Positions 49,280 to 61,361 of a DNA stretch of 64,000 bases are shown in pieces; within the stretch, counting starts at the first letter, position 1; each line of letters opens with the position of its first letter. Position numbers and translations under genes: made by a program. Source of the stretch: Lithospermum erythrorhizon (lineage: Eukaryota; Streptophyta; Magnoliopsida; Boraginales; Boraginaceae); NCBI GenBank assembly GCA_019722365.1, contig JADFUC010000781.1, forward strand, positions 1-64,000, written 5' to 3'. Under the pieces are notes generated by a model. It ran no database searches. It was not told where the DNA came from and saw only the letters and a list, made by a program, of their open reading frames with translations.

Positions 49280-49560
49280 ATTACCCGCAAATGCATAATA
49301 AACCTTGAGAATACAGCAGCCTTGGCTTCCGGAAATGGCAACCGCAGAACAACCTCGAAATAGGCGTTATAGTTACCATGCATCTGAGGAATAGAAGCGG
49401 TATAAAGCTTAACCTGAATAACCTCGAATAGTTATGTAAATCATTAGCCAGCAGAGGATAGGCAACCTGAGAATAGGCAACACGGAATAAGCTGACACGA
49501 GAATAGGCAAAAGCAGAATAAAATGACTTACGGAATAGGCAACAACAGATCGGCAACTGA
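49280..49560. repeat. Interspersed GAATAGGCAAC short repeat
   Basis: GAATAGGCAAC or close variants (GAAATAGGCGTT, GAGGATAGGCAACC, GAGAATAGGCAAAA, GGAATAGGCAAC) recur about seven times at irregular 15-60 bp spacing inside the hAT relic. No coding meaning is seen. Confidence 0.65.
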
Positions 49561-51119
49561 CAAATTAAGGTACACTTGGATCAGCCTTGACCCAAATGGA
49601 TATCAAAGAGATTGCTGCGACCGATCTTTGTCATATTTAAGCTTAATTTCCATTGAGTATACCCGAGTGTTGATTAAAGGACTTTCATTCTTGATCGAAG
49701 CGCAACTACATGCAATTGACTAGAAAGCAGGTTCGGTTGGGTAAGATGTGCAGTAATTATCTCATTAACATCGACAAACACTTCGAGGAAACTTGCATAT
49801 ATCACAAATGACATTCTAATCGGTAGGATCGAGCAAATAGTGTGCGTCTGACATTTTCTTCTGCGTATCTAGGCCATCTTATTGCGTATAAGTGAAGCTG
49901 ATGGAGCCAACGTCAACCAGAGTGGAATTCATTAGTTTGGTATCGATACAACATCTTTCCCTCAGTTGTAACTTCGGTCGATGTCTTTTTAAATGCTACA
50001 CATCTTGACTCGAAATTGACAAATACCTGCTTTGTACGACGCCTCAACGGCTTGATTGCCGAGTCGTCTTGGTATGAAGTTTCAAGATGTGCTAACATTG
50101 ACATGGAGCAGGTTTTCGAGAGGTTGATCTATTGTAAATCGGACTTGATCTGAAATGCAATTATCATTTTGCGGAGGCATTTATCGGCCTGAAATGGACA
50201 GCTACGCACCACTGATGCGTGATCGTCCATTCTTTAATTCTCTGTGATAACCTCACGAGATAAGAGTGGGGCACATTGGTAAAGATAGGACTCTGCTGAC
50301 CAGTTGCCGTTTAGCATCGATATAATGAGCGCATGCGGTCATATACCCAATTTTTGCCCACGGACCGCGCGGTCGGTTGTCGAGCTTATCACATTAGCTA
50401 AAGACATAGCTTTTTCATCTTGTTTCTGCTTGACTATAAAAGACTCCTGATCTTCTTGCTGGTGTGTACAATGTCCTCAATATCATAAAGGATATATTTT
50501 CTAAGAAACTTATTAAATATAACTCATTCGTCGCTTAGAAAGACAACTCGTGATCTAAAATCGTATAGGCAATGAGGATTCTCTAACTTGCCCAGAGTGA
50601 TTATATTTCAATGTAGCCAAACTAGGTTCTTAGCGTCATGAATTAAGTGAGCGAGATGATGTTTTCTCGCGTGACCCCTATTCAACTTCCTTTTAAAAGC
50701 AGAGTTTTCTAAGTGTTTTGGCATTAAGAAATACTATGATACTTCGTATCGTAGAGATGTACATAACCGAACACCCGTTTACATTTCCGTTTTGTATCTT
50801 AATGCAGCGGCCTTGTCAGATCCGTTTCATATGGACAATGGATTTTCTCGATCATTACGCTGCCCAAAATTGTCTCACAGGCATGGAGTAAATGGAAGGC
50901 TAGCGAATCGCGTGATTGACCCACGTCAGCGTTGGGTACATTTGCTAAATCCGGCTGACTCCGTCTATTCCCCAAATAGTCATAATTGTGTTATATTAAA
51001 ACCGTGAAGGAGTGGGGAGACGAGGAGAATGTGAAAGACATTAGAATTAACAGAGAGAAAAGTATTAGTTTATTGTAAATTTACAAGCAATAGTACAAAA
51101 TGGAAGTACGATTTAAAGA

Positions 51120-51420
51120 ATGAATTAACCTAATTGAAAACCCTAATTGAATTACGCACTTGCCCGATTACATTAATTGAATCCTCGATTATAAACCTAA
51201 TTAAAACCCCTAATTGATTATTCTAATTGTAAATACAATTGAATCCTAATTAAAATCTAATTCAATTACTAATTGAATCCACAATTGTAAACCCCCAATT
51301 GATTACCTAATTAAATCATAATTATGAAGCCACTGTCAATTCTGATACAATGGTGTAAACCCACAATTGATTACCAATTGGATCACTGATACCAAACCTA
51401 ATCGAATTGTAAGCCTGGCA
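51120..51420. repeat. AATTGA/AATTG-rich degenerate repeat
   Basis: CTAATTGAA, CCTAATTAAA and CACAATTGTAAACCC words recur every 10-25 bp for ~300 bp. The composition resembles the reverse complement of the repeat at 4735-5130. Confidence 0.75.
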
Positions 51421-52100
51421 TTTGAATTCGAAAATCAAAAGCATAATTGATTTATTTAAATCAAAAAATCGAATTTAAGTCACAACAAAAACAACCTCAA
51501 ATCCACAATTCAAAAACATAACTACCAAAAATTAAAGGGAAAGTAATAAAGTAGCCCTTTCAAAGGCAAAATCAAAAGAACCCAAAATATAGCAAAATCA
51601 AACATGTTAAAAACTAAAATCAAGATATTTCAAAATAACACCATTTCAAACATGTTTTAAATTAAAAATGACAAACCTAATTAAAAATACTACGTCGATA
51701 AAGAAATGGTCAATATCGAGGACAAAGCCAATCAAATAAAAGTCAAGAAAAATATCATACAATCGAAACAAACATAAGCTTGCATAACTGACAAAAGTGG
51801 ATGAATTACGTTTACATTGAAGTGCTAAGACTCTGAGGCGATAGAGGTGGGGGAGTAGAGAGGAGGGGAGGCGGAAATAGCAACCAAAATAGAAGAAATT
51901 AGGTTTAGAACATTAGGTGGAGAGTTTATATACCCGCTTACGGTTAATCCGGTCTTGGCGAATGCCCAGTTCGCGGGCCAAATTTTATATCAGGGATCAG
52001 GGTCCGCTTCTACTGTCGGGTGATCTTTCGGTCAGAACCCCGATTCGCGGGCGGATCGCTGGATAATCAGGCCAGCAAACGGCGCTAAACTGTAGCAGCT

Positions 52101-54561
52101 ACTAGTTGAATGAAATAATATAAATTAATACATACGCATATAATGTCTAAGACTAAAATTGTCCATCATTTATTGCAAGATAGTGGCATATAAAGTGGGA
52201 AATGGATTTTGAGTAATAGTTAATTTTTGTTAGAAGGAAGGTATTTTTAGAATGGGTAATATCTGATTAAATTAGAATTAGCAATACATATCAAATGAAA
52301 TTAAAGTCATTCATCATAAATAACTAATCAGATTACAAATAAATCTTTACTTTTCCGTCTATTTAGTTGATCGTATAGCAAAAATCTTGTTCCGTTTTCT
52401 TGATTGTTTACATTTCAATCTGTTTTTTCTTTGAAGCTTTTAAAAGATATTAATGTCATTCTTTGTGTTAAATGCTTTTTAAATTTAGTTGATAGTTATA
52501 TCTACTCACTTGAAATAGTAAAATAAATTAGTTAATTAATAAATTCTTTTGATTCACGTGATCGAGTAATTAGGAGCGAGGAGGGAGTATAGCTAGTCGA
52601 AATCCCTCGACCCCAGCGCGCTTTTATGACCACTTCCTTCCTCCTTCCACAGAGTTGTTAAGCAGATTATTCGAGGCAAATCAGAATCTGCCGGTGAATC
52701 GCAATGTCAATCGATTTCATTCTTGGTAGATACCAAGTTCTAAAATTTGAGCTGGCTTGGGTAAACCAGAATCATTAGCCGATGAAGGCCGTTGAATTTT
52801 CTAATTTGGATTTTTCTTAGATTTTTTGGGTTTTTTTGGATCGGACCTGGAGGCCCAGTCAGAAAACCGGGATCGATATCCATGAATAAAGTTCGGATTT
52901 ATTCGGGTCCAAAAAATACTCAGATATAATTCTGGAGTGCAGTGGTAAGTTATGATCCAGTCGCGACCACCACCACATAGCGTCGCCTGCAACCTTTACA
53001 AATCAAAGTGCTTCGTATCTAAAACATCAGAAAGCATCCTCTTCAATGATATTAGTAGATTTCATATGTTTGGTTGTTTCTAGAAGCTTATAGGTGTTAA
53101 TTTGCTTATTCAACCATATTATGTACTTTCCAGAGTTGGCATGTGATTTTGTAGTCTAGAAAATTGATCAGAAATTCAAAATGTAATCGACAAACCAAAA
53201 CATTACATAATAAATCCACTGCCAAATTAAATAAAATTGGGACATTAAAATTGAGCAAACAACAATTGAATTTTGATAATTAACTTTATGGGTGGTCGGA
53301 AGCAAGTATTAACTTTACAGTGGCAAACAAAGTGGTATAAATTGGCTTCCATTTTCTGGATTTTTTATATGTTTGATCTTATTATAGTGCCATTGTTATT
53401 TGTTAATGCAAATGGTGGCATTAGCAGATGATATTTTTAGTTTTAGTTTTAGTTTGGCTTTGTTAGTTCTTATATTGTTGGTTTTGTTTGGTTGTTTTTG
53501 TTGGAAATCTTGAATTGGGTTGGAGAAAGAAATGAGCTAAATTAAAATTTATATAATATTTTTTGTTATTATAAAGATTCTCACATATTAAGTTATTTTA
53601 AAATATGTCTCACAAATTAAGTAATTGTATAATTCTTTTTTTTATCTTCGTGTTATATGAAAATTTATATATTTTAGTTAAAAAATGTGTTTTAAGGGCG
53701 TCTTCGTCGGATAAATAGATGCAGCAAATGCGAGGGCAATTTGAAAAGATATAAAGTTGGGGTAGGATTGAAAAAGATGGCAAAATTCGGGAAGCGAGTT
53801 GAAAGAAATTAAATGATAGTTCGAGGGGCAGCGTGAATTATCGGCCCAGCTTTATTCGTTAATGGTTCGTAGATAAAAATACCAAATAATATCATTTTAT
53901 AATATATTTTTTAACTTCTTTTAAATGCATTTCGTCATTACATAATTTCAAAAAATGGTTGATATCCGATTATAGACATTTTAACTTACTTAATCTGTCT
54001 GATTTATGCAATAATTTTGGATTCATCTAATTGGGTGCATAGAATAATTTTGGTGCACTGTTTTTTTTAATTGTATCATCTTAGAATGATACAATATATT
54101 TTAGTAATGTGTACCATATTTATAATGAAATTGAGTACTTATGAAGATTAATGAAAATTAATGAATCGTGTGATGAACCATAGCCATTCTCGAGGCTTGA
54201 TATTTGCTTCATTCAAATTAAGCTAGAGCTTCATTACATAAGATCAACCCTAATACATATCATGTGTGTTCCAACTGCAACGATTTTTCAGGAGTTGATA
54301 TTGATGAAAGTTAAAGAGTACTACTGATATTTTGCTTTCGACTAAAAAAACGTTCAATGAGTGTGCTAATGTAGTAGTATTATTGACAAGGATCAAGAGT
54401 ACAATGGTATAGAATGAGGCACAAAAATACTGATAAAAACTTGGAAAGAATGAAAACCAAGATATACCTAGCTACTAAAGATGTGTTCATGTACAAATAC
54501 AAGAAGTTCAAGGACATCTCGGAGCCTTTGACCTCTCCACATATGTATATACACCGTTTTC
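52101..54561. other. Gene-free stretch
   Basis: AT-rich intergenic DNA downstream of the ABCA gene. A Stowaway-type right end (GAGCGAGGAGGGAG then TA) finishes at 52587; its left end was not found. No gene is seen. Plus-strand frames at 54414-54843 overlap the ABCA last exon and are shadows. Confidence 0.5.
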
Positions 54562-57500
54562 TTAGAATTCCACATTATTTACTTGGTCAGGATCGATTAC
54601 CAATCCATGAATTTGTCGACGGTTCAGAGTATTCTGGGATTCCGAAGAAGCTTGTGGTTGAACATGAGGTGGTATTGGGATCTCACGAGAGTGGCCAGCA
54701 ACGCAGAGTGCACCAGAATCGTCTTGCTCCCAGTATACCTCGACCATGATGCCTCTCGGATTTTCTGCAGTTTCTGTTCCAGGGATACCGACATATCTTG
54801 CTCCTACAGGTATCTGCATAATTATGTTGGAACGCAAAGATAAGTTCATTGACTTATTCCCCAATAGATTAGAAGTGATTCAGAAGTAGAAACTATATAA
54901 GTGACAACCCGGAAGCGGGAAACTGAACTTACTTGAACAGATACTCCGGAGTCCAAGTTCAGACTTGTGAAGGTTCCTTCAGCTGCAGCAGTTTCCAACT
55001 CTGCTTGTTTGGCAATGTTGAGAAAAACTTCCTCAAGTGTTGTAAGACTAAGCTGGACATCAGATATGCCAAGCTCCTTTTCTTGTTCTTGGAGTTCAGC
55101 AAAAAAATTCTGTGACAGATAGACGTGAATAAAATAGTCAGAATCAAAAACTGGATTTTTCAATCTAAAATTATCCTGCATAATTCATTTATGGACAAAA
55201 GAATGAAAGGCTTCAACTAGATGAAAACGAAACAAACATATTTTAACTCAAACTGAAAACTCATTATTCCAACTAAACATTGAGCCTTGGACTGGGACAC
55301 CATCCCCTCATCTTAACTTTTTTAACTAAAGAACGGGAGTAAGAAAAATGCTTAAGACATTATGAACATGGGATTATGGGGACAATGACAATTTTATCAT
55401 CTATTTTCAAGGCAAATTCAACACAGCACTAAATGGAATTTTACATAATGACAGTAATCCTTCACAAAGACACTAATGCTGCCAGAGTTACACCGTATGA
55501 TCTGCTGTCACAGCGATTCAAATAATCAAATTTGAACCAACAACCATAATGAAAAGTTACTAGTCATTAGTTTTTTGGGGTTGCTTGTAGCCTTGTCGGG
55601 TGATGGGCGAATGGAGGGACAATGAAGAAGGAAATCAAGTAAATATTGAAGAAAATTATATGAAAATTCAGAATAAAAACATAACATAATCAGAGTTGAA
55701 ATCCGTTACCACTAAGCGAGATTCCTTGTCATGAGGAATAATAAACGTCAGGAAAGACTTGTTCTCCTCCTTGGGAACCACATCCAGGCGCTGGAAAAAG
55801 TTCGAAAATGATAAGGATTCAACATCTGAACGTAACATAGGAGGTTCAAGTACTTAATGTACCTCTTTAAAGAAACCTTTCACGGCTTCCACACGAGCTG
55901 CATCAAAAGTATCTCCCCTGGCAGGAGTACTGTTATGTTCTCCAGAAAAGCTCACATTGACAATGAAACCAGATCCAAATCTTGATTTTAATCTTATAGA
56001 AGTTCCAATGCAGCGAAGCCTACCCTTTGCCATAATTCCAATGCGATCACTTAAAATGTCAGCTTCTTCCATCGAGTGAGTGGTGAGGATAATAGCACGG
56101 CCTCTTTTAGCATCTTCAATTATATCCCAGACGTGTCGTCGAGTGATTGGATCCATACCAGTTGTCTACATTTTAAAGATTGGAAGAGAATTTAAATAGT
56201 TTTCAAGCAAAAAGGAAATGATAATTGAGAGGGTTTTAATTGTTAACCTACAGGCTCGTCAAGAATAACCAATTTGGGTTCACCAATAAGAGCTATGGCG
56301 ACACTAAGGCGACGTTTCATTCCTCCACTGTAACTACTAGATCTCATTCTGGCAGCCTCTGTGAGTTTAACCTCTGCCAATGATTTCTTTACTACCTGCA
56401 TTCTAGGACTTGAGTTCACCTTAACCATTCTAGATACTTATCAATTATAGGTTAAGAGAAAGAATGTCAAACTGAGGACAAACCCCTATCATCTTACGGA
56501 TTTTTGACATGCCAGTGGAGCTCCTGATGGAGTGCCCATATATTAATGCTGTTGAAACCAATTCAAAGATATTAGGATTCATCAACTGTACTTGAATAAT
56601 TGAATTATCATGATAAATTAGAAAATTTTGAACCAACCATCTCCACTGGTGACTGGTGTAATCCCAGTCAAACAATTGATGGCAGTCGTTTTTCCTGCTC
56701 CATTTGGACCCAGAAGACAGAAAAGTTGGTCTTTCTCAAGATTAACCCATAAGCCCTGACAGAACATTCCACCATCTATGAAGTCAATGGTGATCCAGAA
56801 ATAGAAAGGGTGTGATCATGTAAAAACAAATTTAAAGTGACCCTTTTGGCTTTACCCTAATCACCGATTAAGAGTGTTGAATTATGATCTTTTTTTATAT
56901 TTTTGGAAGTTTCTACGGTGGGGAGTATTGATTACGAGGATTCACATTTGTATTAATTGCTTTGGAGTTGGGAAGAATAAAGGTTGGAGAGAAACATAAG
57001 CACAAACAAATTAACTCACGTTTCTAAGTTGAAAAGAGTATAAGTAAAAGAAGATGAATAAATTTTAATAAAGTTCAAGCAACTAACTATTACGTGATGC
57101 CTACAGAAGCTGGAGATAGAAACATCCTTTTACCTTAAGAGCATGAAATGGTGAAGTCTTCTTACACTTACAGCAACCAACATTTGTTGTTCCTAGATAT
57201 GTCTTCACAAGACCACGGATTTGAGTTGCAACATTTGGATTAACTTCCCCATCCTTGACTTGCTGTTTCACAAGGCTTTCTTCATTATGGACATCCTCAT
57301 CATCAGGTGTAACATTTTCCAGAGTAGGAAGTGAACCTGTACAACTACAGATGCCACCCTCTGGCCAGAATGACCAGGAATGCAAGCATATTAAGACGCA
57401 AAACTACACAGGAGGAACAAGATATTGAGTAATACTTGGATATTGCAAGTACCTTCCACTTTGCTATTTCCTTTCCCTGTCCAGTAGCCAGGATTCAAGA

Positions 57501-60500
57501 AGTAGAACATTGATTTTCTCACACCAGATGCATTTGGAATTATATTGTCAAGGTATATTGCAAGAGTAAACCACAAGATGAAAGTTAAAGCAAGCCATAT
57601 GTAGATGTCATTCTGCGAAAATAAGAAGAGAAGTTCTACATCAACTAATAAAGCATAGATGACACATGGGAAAATATAGCTACATAATGCACATATAGCT
57701 ACATAATCAACATTCATACATTGATAGGACTATATAATTAATGGGTTAAGCGCACTTACAATAGTTATTATACAATCCGTGTCATTAGGTGTACACTCAG
57801 TCCTCCCACTCCAGCTAAGTCCAGGATCTTGAGGTGTCGAAGTTGCATCTGCGAGCAACTGGAGACCCTTTGCTAAAAGATTTGGTGGGAAGAAAGACCA
57901 AACTGTCCTGTAGGTTGTGGAGTAGTCCTCACCATATGGAAACCCAAATTGTGTAACAACCTGGAACAAGAGTATTAACAAAGAACCAAAATGACGTACA
58001 AACTCTACTTCAAATATATTAAGTTGGATAACTTGCCTGGGTCAGGGTACCAACAATAAATATGAAGTAACCCACAGTAGTGGACGATGATGACTTGCTA
58101 ACAAATGCAGAAAGCATGAAGGCCAAACCGATCTGACAACAGCAGACAGGTAAGACAACAAGAAGTAATTATAAGACTGGCAGATGAAACTTAATCAAAT
58201 TGCAATAAAACAAAAGATTAAGAAAGGCACCTACCATATTGAACTGGAAAAGGAAAAATAAAAGAAACACAACAGCAAAGCTATTGTTCAAGAAAAAATC
58301 AAACTGGAACATCATTCCAAAAAGCACTGCAAGAAGAGATGAACATAATGTCATGATTATCTCCCATGTGAGCCATGATAGCCAATAGGCAGTATCATAA
58401 AGACCCATCATAGTCATGGCCTGTGGATAAAATACAAAATTAGTTTGATGAGAATAGTTTTACACAATCCTGAGACAGCCGATGCTGATGAAAGAGTAAC
58501 AAAAAAATGAACCAACTACCTGCCGAAGCTTTAATTCTTTCTCTGTCACCAATGTGCTGATCTGAAATACAAAACCAAACATGGCCATTGCCAGGAAGAA
58601 GGTAGGTCCTGCTGAAGCCACAGCAGAGAAGATATCATCTGCTGGGTGTGCAAATTCCTTGATGCTGATGACCCAACTAAAACCTGGATCTGAAGAGTGA
58701 ATACAGCAATCTCAATATTAAAAAAAATTAATATTTTAAAAGATTAGTGTGATATTCTACAAATAAAAAGCTTTGAGGTCACGATTAAAAATCGAACCTC
58801 CTATCATTGACCTAGCAATTTCACGTTCTGCTGCAATCTGAAGAGGAATTTGGAACTTAAATGCAGGGTCTTCAAAAATTCCCCTCCTAGCAACAGGTGT
58901 GGAATTTGTCTGTATGCCATAACTTATCACTGTAGCATTTATTTCTGAGAAATGCAAAGCACCAGAGCACTTCATAGGATCGTTAAAAAGCCATTCGTCG
59001 ACTTCATTTTTAGTCCTAAATGACAGAACCTGTAGAGAGGTAATGTTATCTCTATCACTGTAAGTGATTTCAAGGTCTTCAAGAATGCATAATCTGAAAT
59101 ATTAAATCGTCCTACTCCAAGGTCCAACAACTAATATTACACTAACAAAAATGCAGAAGAGAACCTTACTGTTATGTGGCTTTCAACGAGCGTGCATCCA
59201 CTATTCTTACCAAAGAGATAACAAGCAAGAATTTCCATTTTAAGTGTTCATACTAATTACTATGGAAGTTCAGAATAAACTTGGGCATCATTCTCAGAAG
59301 GCTTTAGGATTCTTTACTTAAGAAACTTAACAGTGTTTGTACCTCTGACAAGGTTGAGAATATTCTGGGATACAGAACAGGACTTTCGGAAAATAAAATC
59401 AAGCATGATACGAGCTTGCACAAAATATTGTTCACTGTGATCAAGAACTACGAGAACTATTAGCTCCCAGTTCCGTTATAATACTGGTATAAGTAATCAG
59501 ATGTCCTTGCAACTATATAAATGCCATGAATGATATGCGGACAGACCTAGTAAACTTGTTGGTTCCTCATGGCCGTTTTATTTCGCTTAAGCATCAAGTT
59601 AAATAAAATCAAGTGCAAAAATAATAAAATATCTTCAACCGAGTAAGGAAGTAAATCAAAATCTTCCATTATAACTTATTTCTAAATCGGCATACGTGAA
59701 AACCTATAGGATACTACTATATTAAAGATTATAACTCATTGACTAGATATAATTTTCTTCAAATATCATATTGTATCGCTGTAGCTAAAATGCAAAACCA
59801 TAAAACACATAGATGGCACACATATAGTTTATAAACTTACTTTCCATATAATTTCCATAATTGTATAAATAAAAGAACTCATATACATTTCATCAAACAT
59901 CATACCCAGCTAACATTACATTATGATCCAATTTCACTTCAATTAAACCAATTCCGAAGATTGTTCTGTTTCGAATTTCAATAATTGACTTTTTAAGTTA
60001 TGAACTCAAATGTATTTATATATGGTCGACTTTTTTAAGTTTGAACTCAAGTAGTTTCGTACATGATCGACTTTTTAAATTTTGAACTCAAATATTTTTT
60101 CTACGTTGTACAATATTTGATGAAAATGTATATCAAAGGATAATATTTCCAACATACTTTATTACGTGTGCCAATAACACAACAAAACTGGTCATTTTTT
60201 TACTATAATAAATCAAACTAGACGATCTTTTGGGACGAAATTACTCTCATCATTTAACAAAATAACTTGTCAAGTGGAATAGACCTGCCACCCTAATCCT
60301 TGTCGGGGCGGGGGTATTAGTGGGGTCAGGTCTTGGATCGTTAAACGCTACGGAAGTGGAGAGTCTGGCGTCGATGGCTTTTTGAATGAGGAAAATGAGG
60401 AGAAGGTTGATAGTTTATGGCGGGAGTAGAGTATGAGGTTTTTGAAAAGGAGGGATTTATATTGTTGGAGGAGGAGAAATATTTCGGTTGGAATTCCACC

Positions 60501-61361
60501 TCGATTATTGCTTGTCTCGGGAAATATTGTTCGATATCCAGAACAATGATAGTTCCTAAACTTTAGCATTATTTGGATTTATCAAGTAGGTACAAATAGA
60601 AAATATATTCGATATCATAAAATTATTAGAATCGATAAACTATAATAGTTTTATACACATTTAGACATATAGGGCATTTAAAAGTAAAATTCTACACCAA
60701 ACAGTAACACAAAAAGAGGTGACATTAATATTCTAGGCTTCTAGCCCATTATTAGTAAGCGCAATATTCAGTGGTGCTTCATTAAGCAAGAAAATAATAT
60801 TTTTGATGCGACTTTAGTCTTAATCATACACACACCAAAACAGTGCTTGTTTTTGAGATTTGTGCCCACCATTTCGCCCCCCTATTTGTAAGTGCTCAGG
60901 GTAAATAGTCATTTCAATAATAAAAACACTATTTGGGTGTGTGTATATGTATAGTTAAAGATATTGAATTCTCAAATTGAAGAAAATACCTTGTCAAGTG
61001 GAATAGGCCTTCCAGGATTATTGTCCCTAATCCTTGTGACAATCTGGGCAATGCGTTGACTTTGATTACCACTCCAGACAAAGTCAAAACATGGTAATTT
61101 TGTGTAGAATTTGGCCTCGCATGGTAGTATAGGAGGATGAATAAGAGGGGCGGGGTTTGGGACATCCTTAAAAGCTGTGGTGGTGGAGAACCTCGCGTCG
61201 ATGGCTTTTTGGATGAGGAAGATGAGGAGTATGAAGAAGAAGGAGGAGAATAGGTTGGCGAATGTTGATAGTTTGTTGCGTGAGTAGAGTATCAGGTTTT
61301 TGTTGAGGAGGGTTTTGTATTGTTGGATGAGGAGGGATTTTCCTCTTTCTAATTCCGCCAT
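54562..61361 (-). CDS. ABCA2: ABCA-subfamily half-size ABC transporter (ABCA2-like), NBD lesion
   Basis: Minus-strand exons: 61361-60990, 59029-58798, 58689-58520, 58420-58235, 58132-58037, 57960-57760, 57612-57453, 57360-57134, 56755-56638, 56548-56460, 56395-56252, 56165-55863, 55790-55710, 55109-54933 and 54813-54562. They encode ~935 residues. Exon 1 holds the first membrane segment (FSSFFFILLIFLIQKAI); exons 3-7 the remaining transmembrane block; exon 9 Walker A (GPNGAGKTT); exon 10 the Q-loop (CPQFDIL); exon 11 the signature (SYSGGMKRRLS) and Walker B (LVILDEP); exon 12 the H-loop (LTTHSMEEAD). Plant ABCA half transporters sit in endomembranes and move lipids. Between exons 10 and 11 about 24 residues expected after the Q-loop are absent; no donor follows CTT at 56460 and reading on meets a stop. 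Intron 5 is GC-AG. The gene is sure; its function in this copy is doubtful. Confidence 0.92.
59987..60109. repeat. 41 bp unit, three tandem copies, in ABCA intron 1
   Basis: GACTTTTTAAGTTATGAACT, GACTTTTTTAAGTTTGAACT and GACTTTTTAAATTTTGAACT start at 59987, 60028 and 60069, exactly 41 bp apart. The tract probably lies inside a decayed Stowaway element ending near 60235 (CTTTTGGGACGAAATTAC). Confidence 0.85.
60260..60560 (-). pseudogene. Decayed duplicate of ABCA exon 1
   Basis: On the minus strand this repeats exon 1: LLQQYKSLLFKNLILYSRHK against LIQQYKTLLNKNLILYSRNK, then KLSTFSS, a shortened hydrophobic stretch, LIQKAIDARLSTSVAFND in shifted frames, and at the end a TRIR..LDK-like piece with CACTTGACAAG. 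The block coding PCEAKFYTK to QRIAQIV is deleted, there is no ATG, and the donor has become AAGTTATTTT. It lies in intron 1, between true exon 1 and exon 2. Confidence 0.85.
60829..60943. mobile_element. 115 bp MITE, CACACACCCAAATAGTG ends (copy B)
   Basis: Left end CACACACCAAAACAGTG and right end CACTATTTGGGTGTGTG, with TA on both sides (60827-60828, 60944-60945). The right end is identical to copy A at 28084-28100. The interior keeps the GTAAATAGTCATTT word of copy A. It lies in ABCA intron 1. Confidence 0.8.

Larger units (their letters stand above)
47940..52100 (-). mobile_element. Decayed hAT transposon, boundaries approximate
   Basis: The core is a dead hAT transposase (about 48580-48810, minus). 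The ends are GC-rich against the AT-rich flanks: GGGGCCAGGATTCGGTCG near 47944, and GGATAATCAGGCCAGCAAAC near 52080, which reads in reverse as TTTGCTGGCCTGATTATCC. ACTAGT words lie just outside both (AACTAGTGG at 47929, TACTAGTTG at 52101) and may be remains of the 8 bp target duplication. Inside are many GAATAGGCAAC words (49280-49560) and an AATTGA-type repeat (51120-51420). The extent is inferred. Confidence 0.5.

Noticed and set aside
49281..49556. 91-codon minus-strand frame rich in Leu/Ser/Arg
   Set aside because: It is produced by the GAATAGGCAAC short repeat in the hAT relic.
54414..55115. Plus-strand frames of 60-111 codons
   Set aside because: Antisense shadows of the last two ABCA exons.
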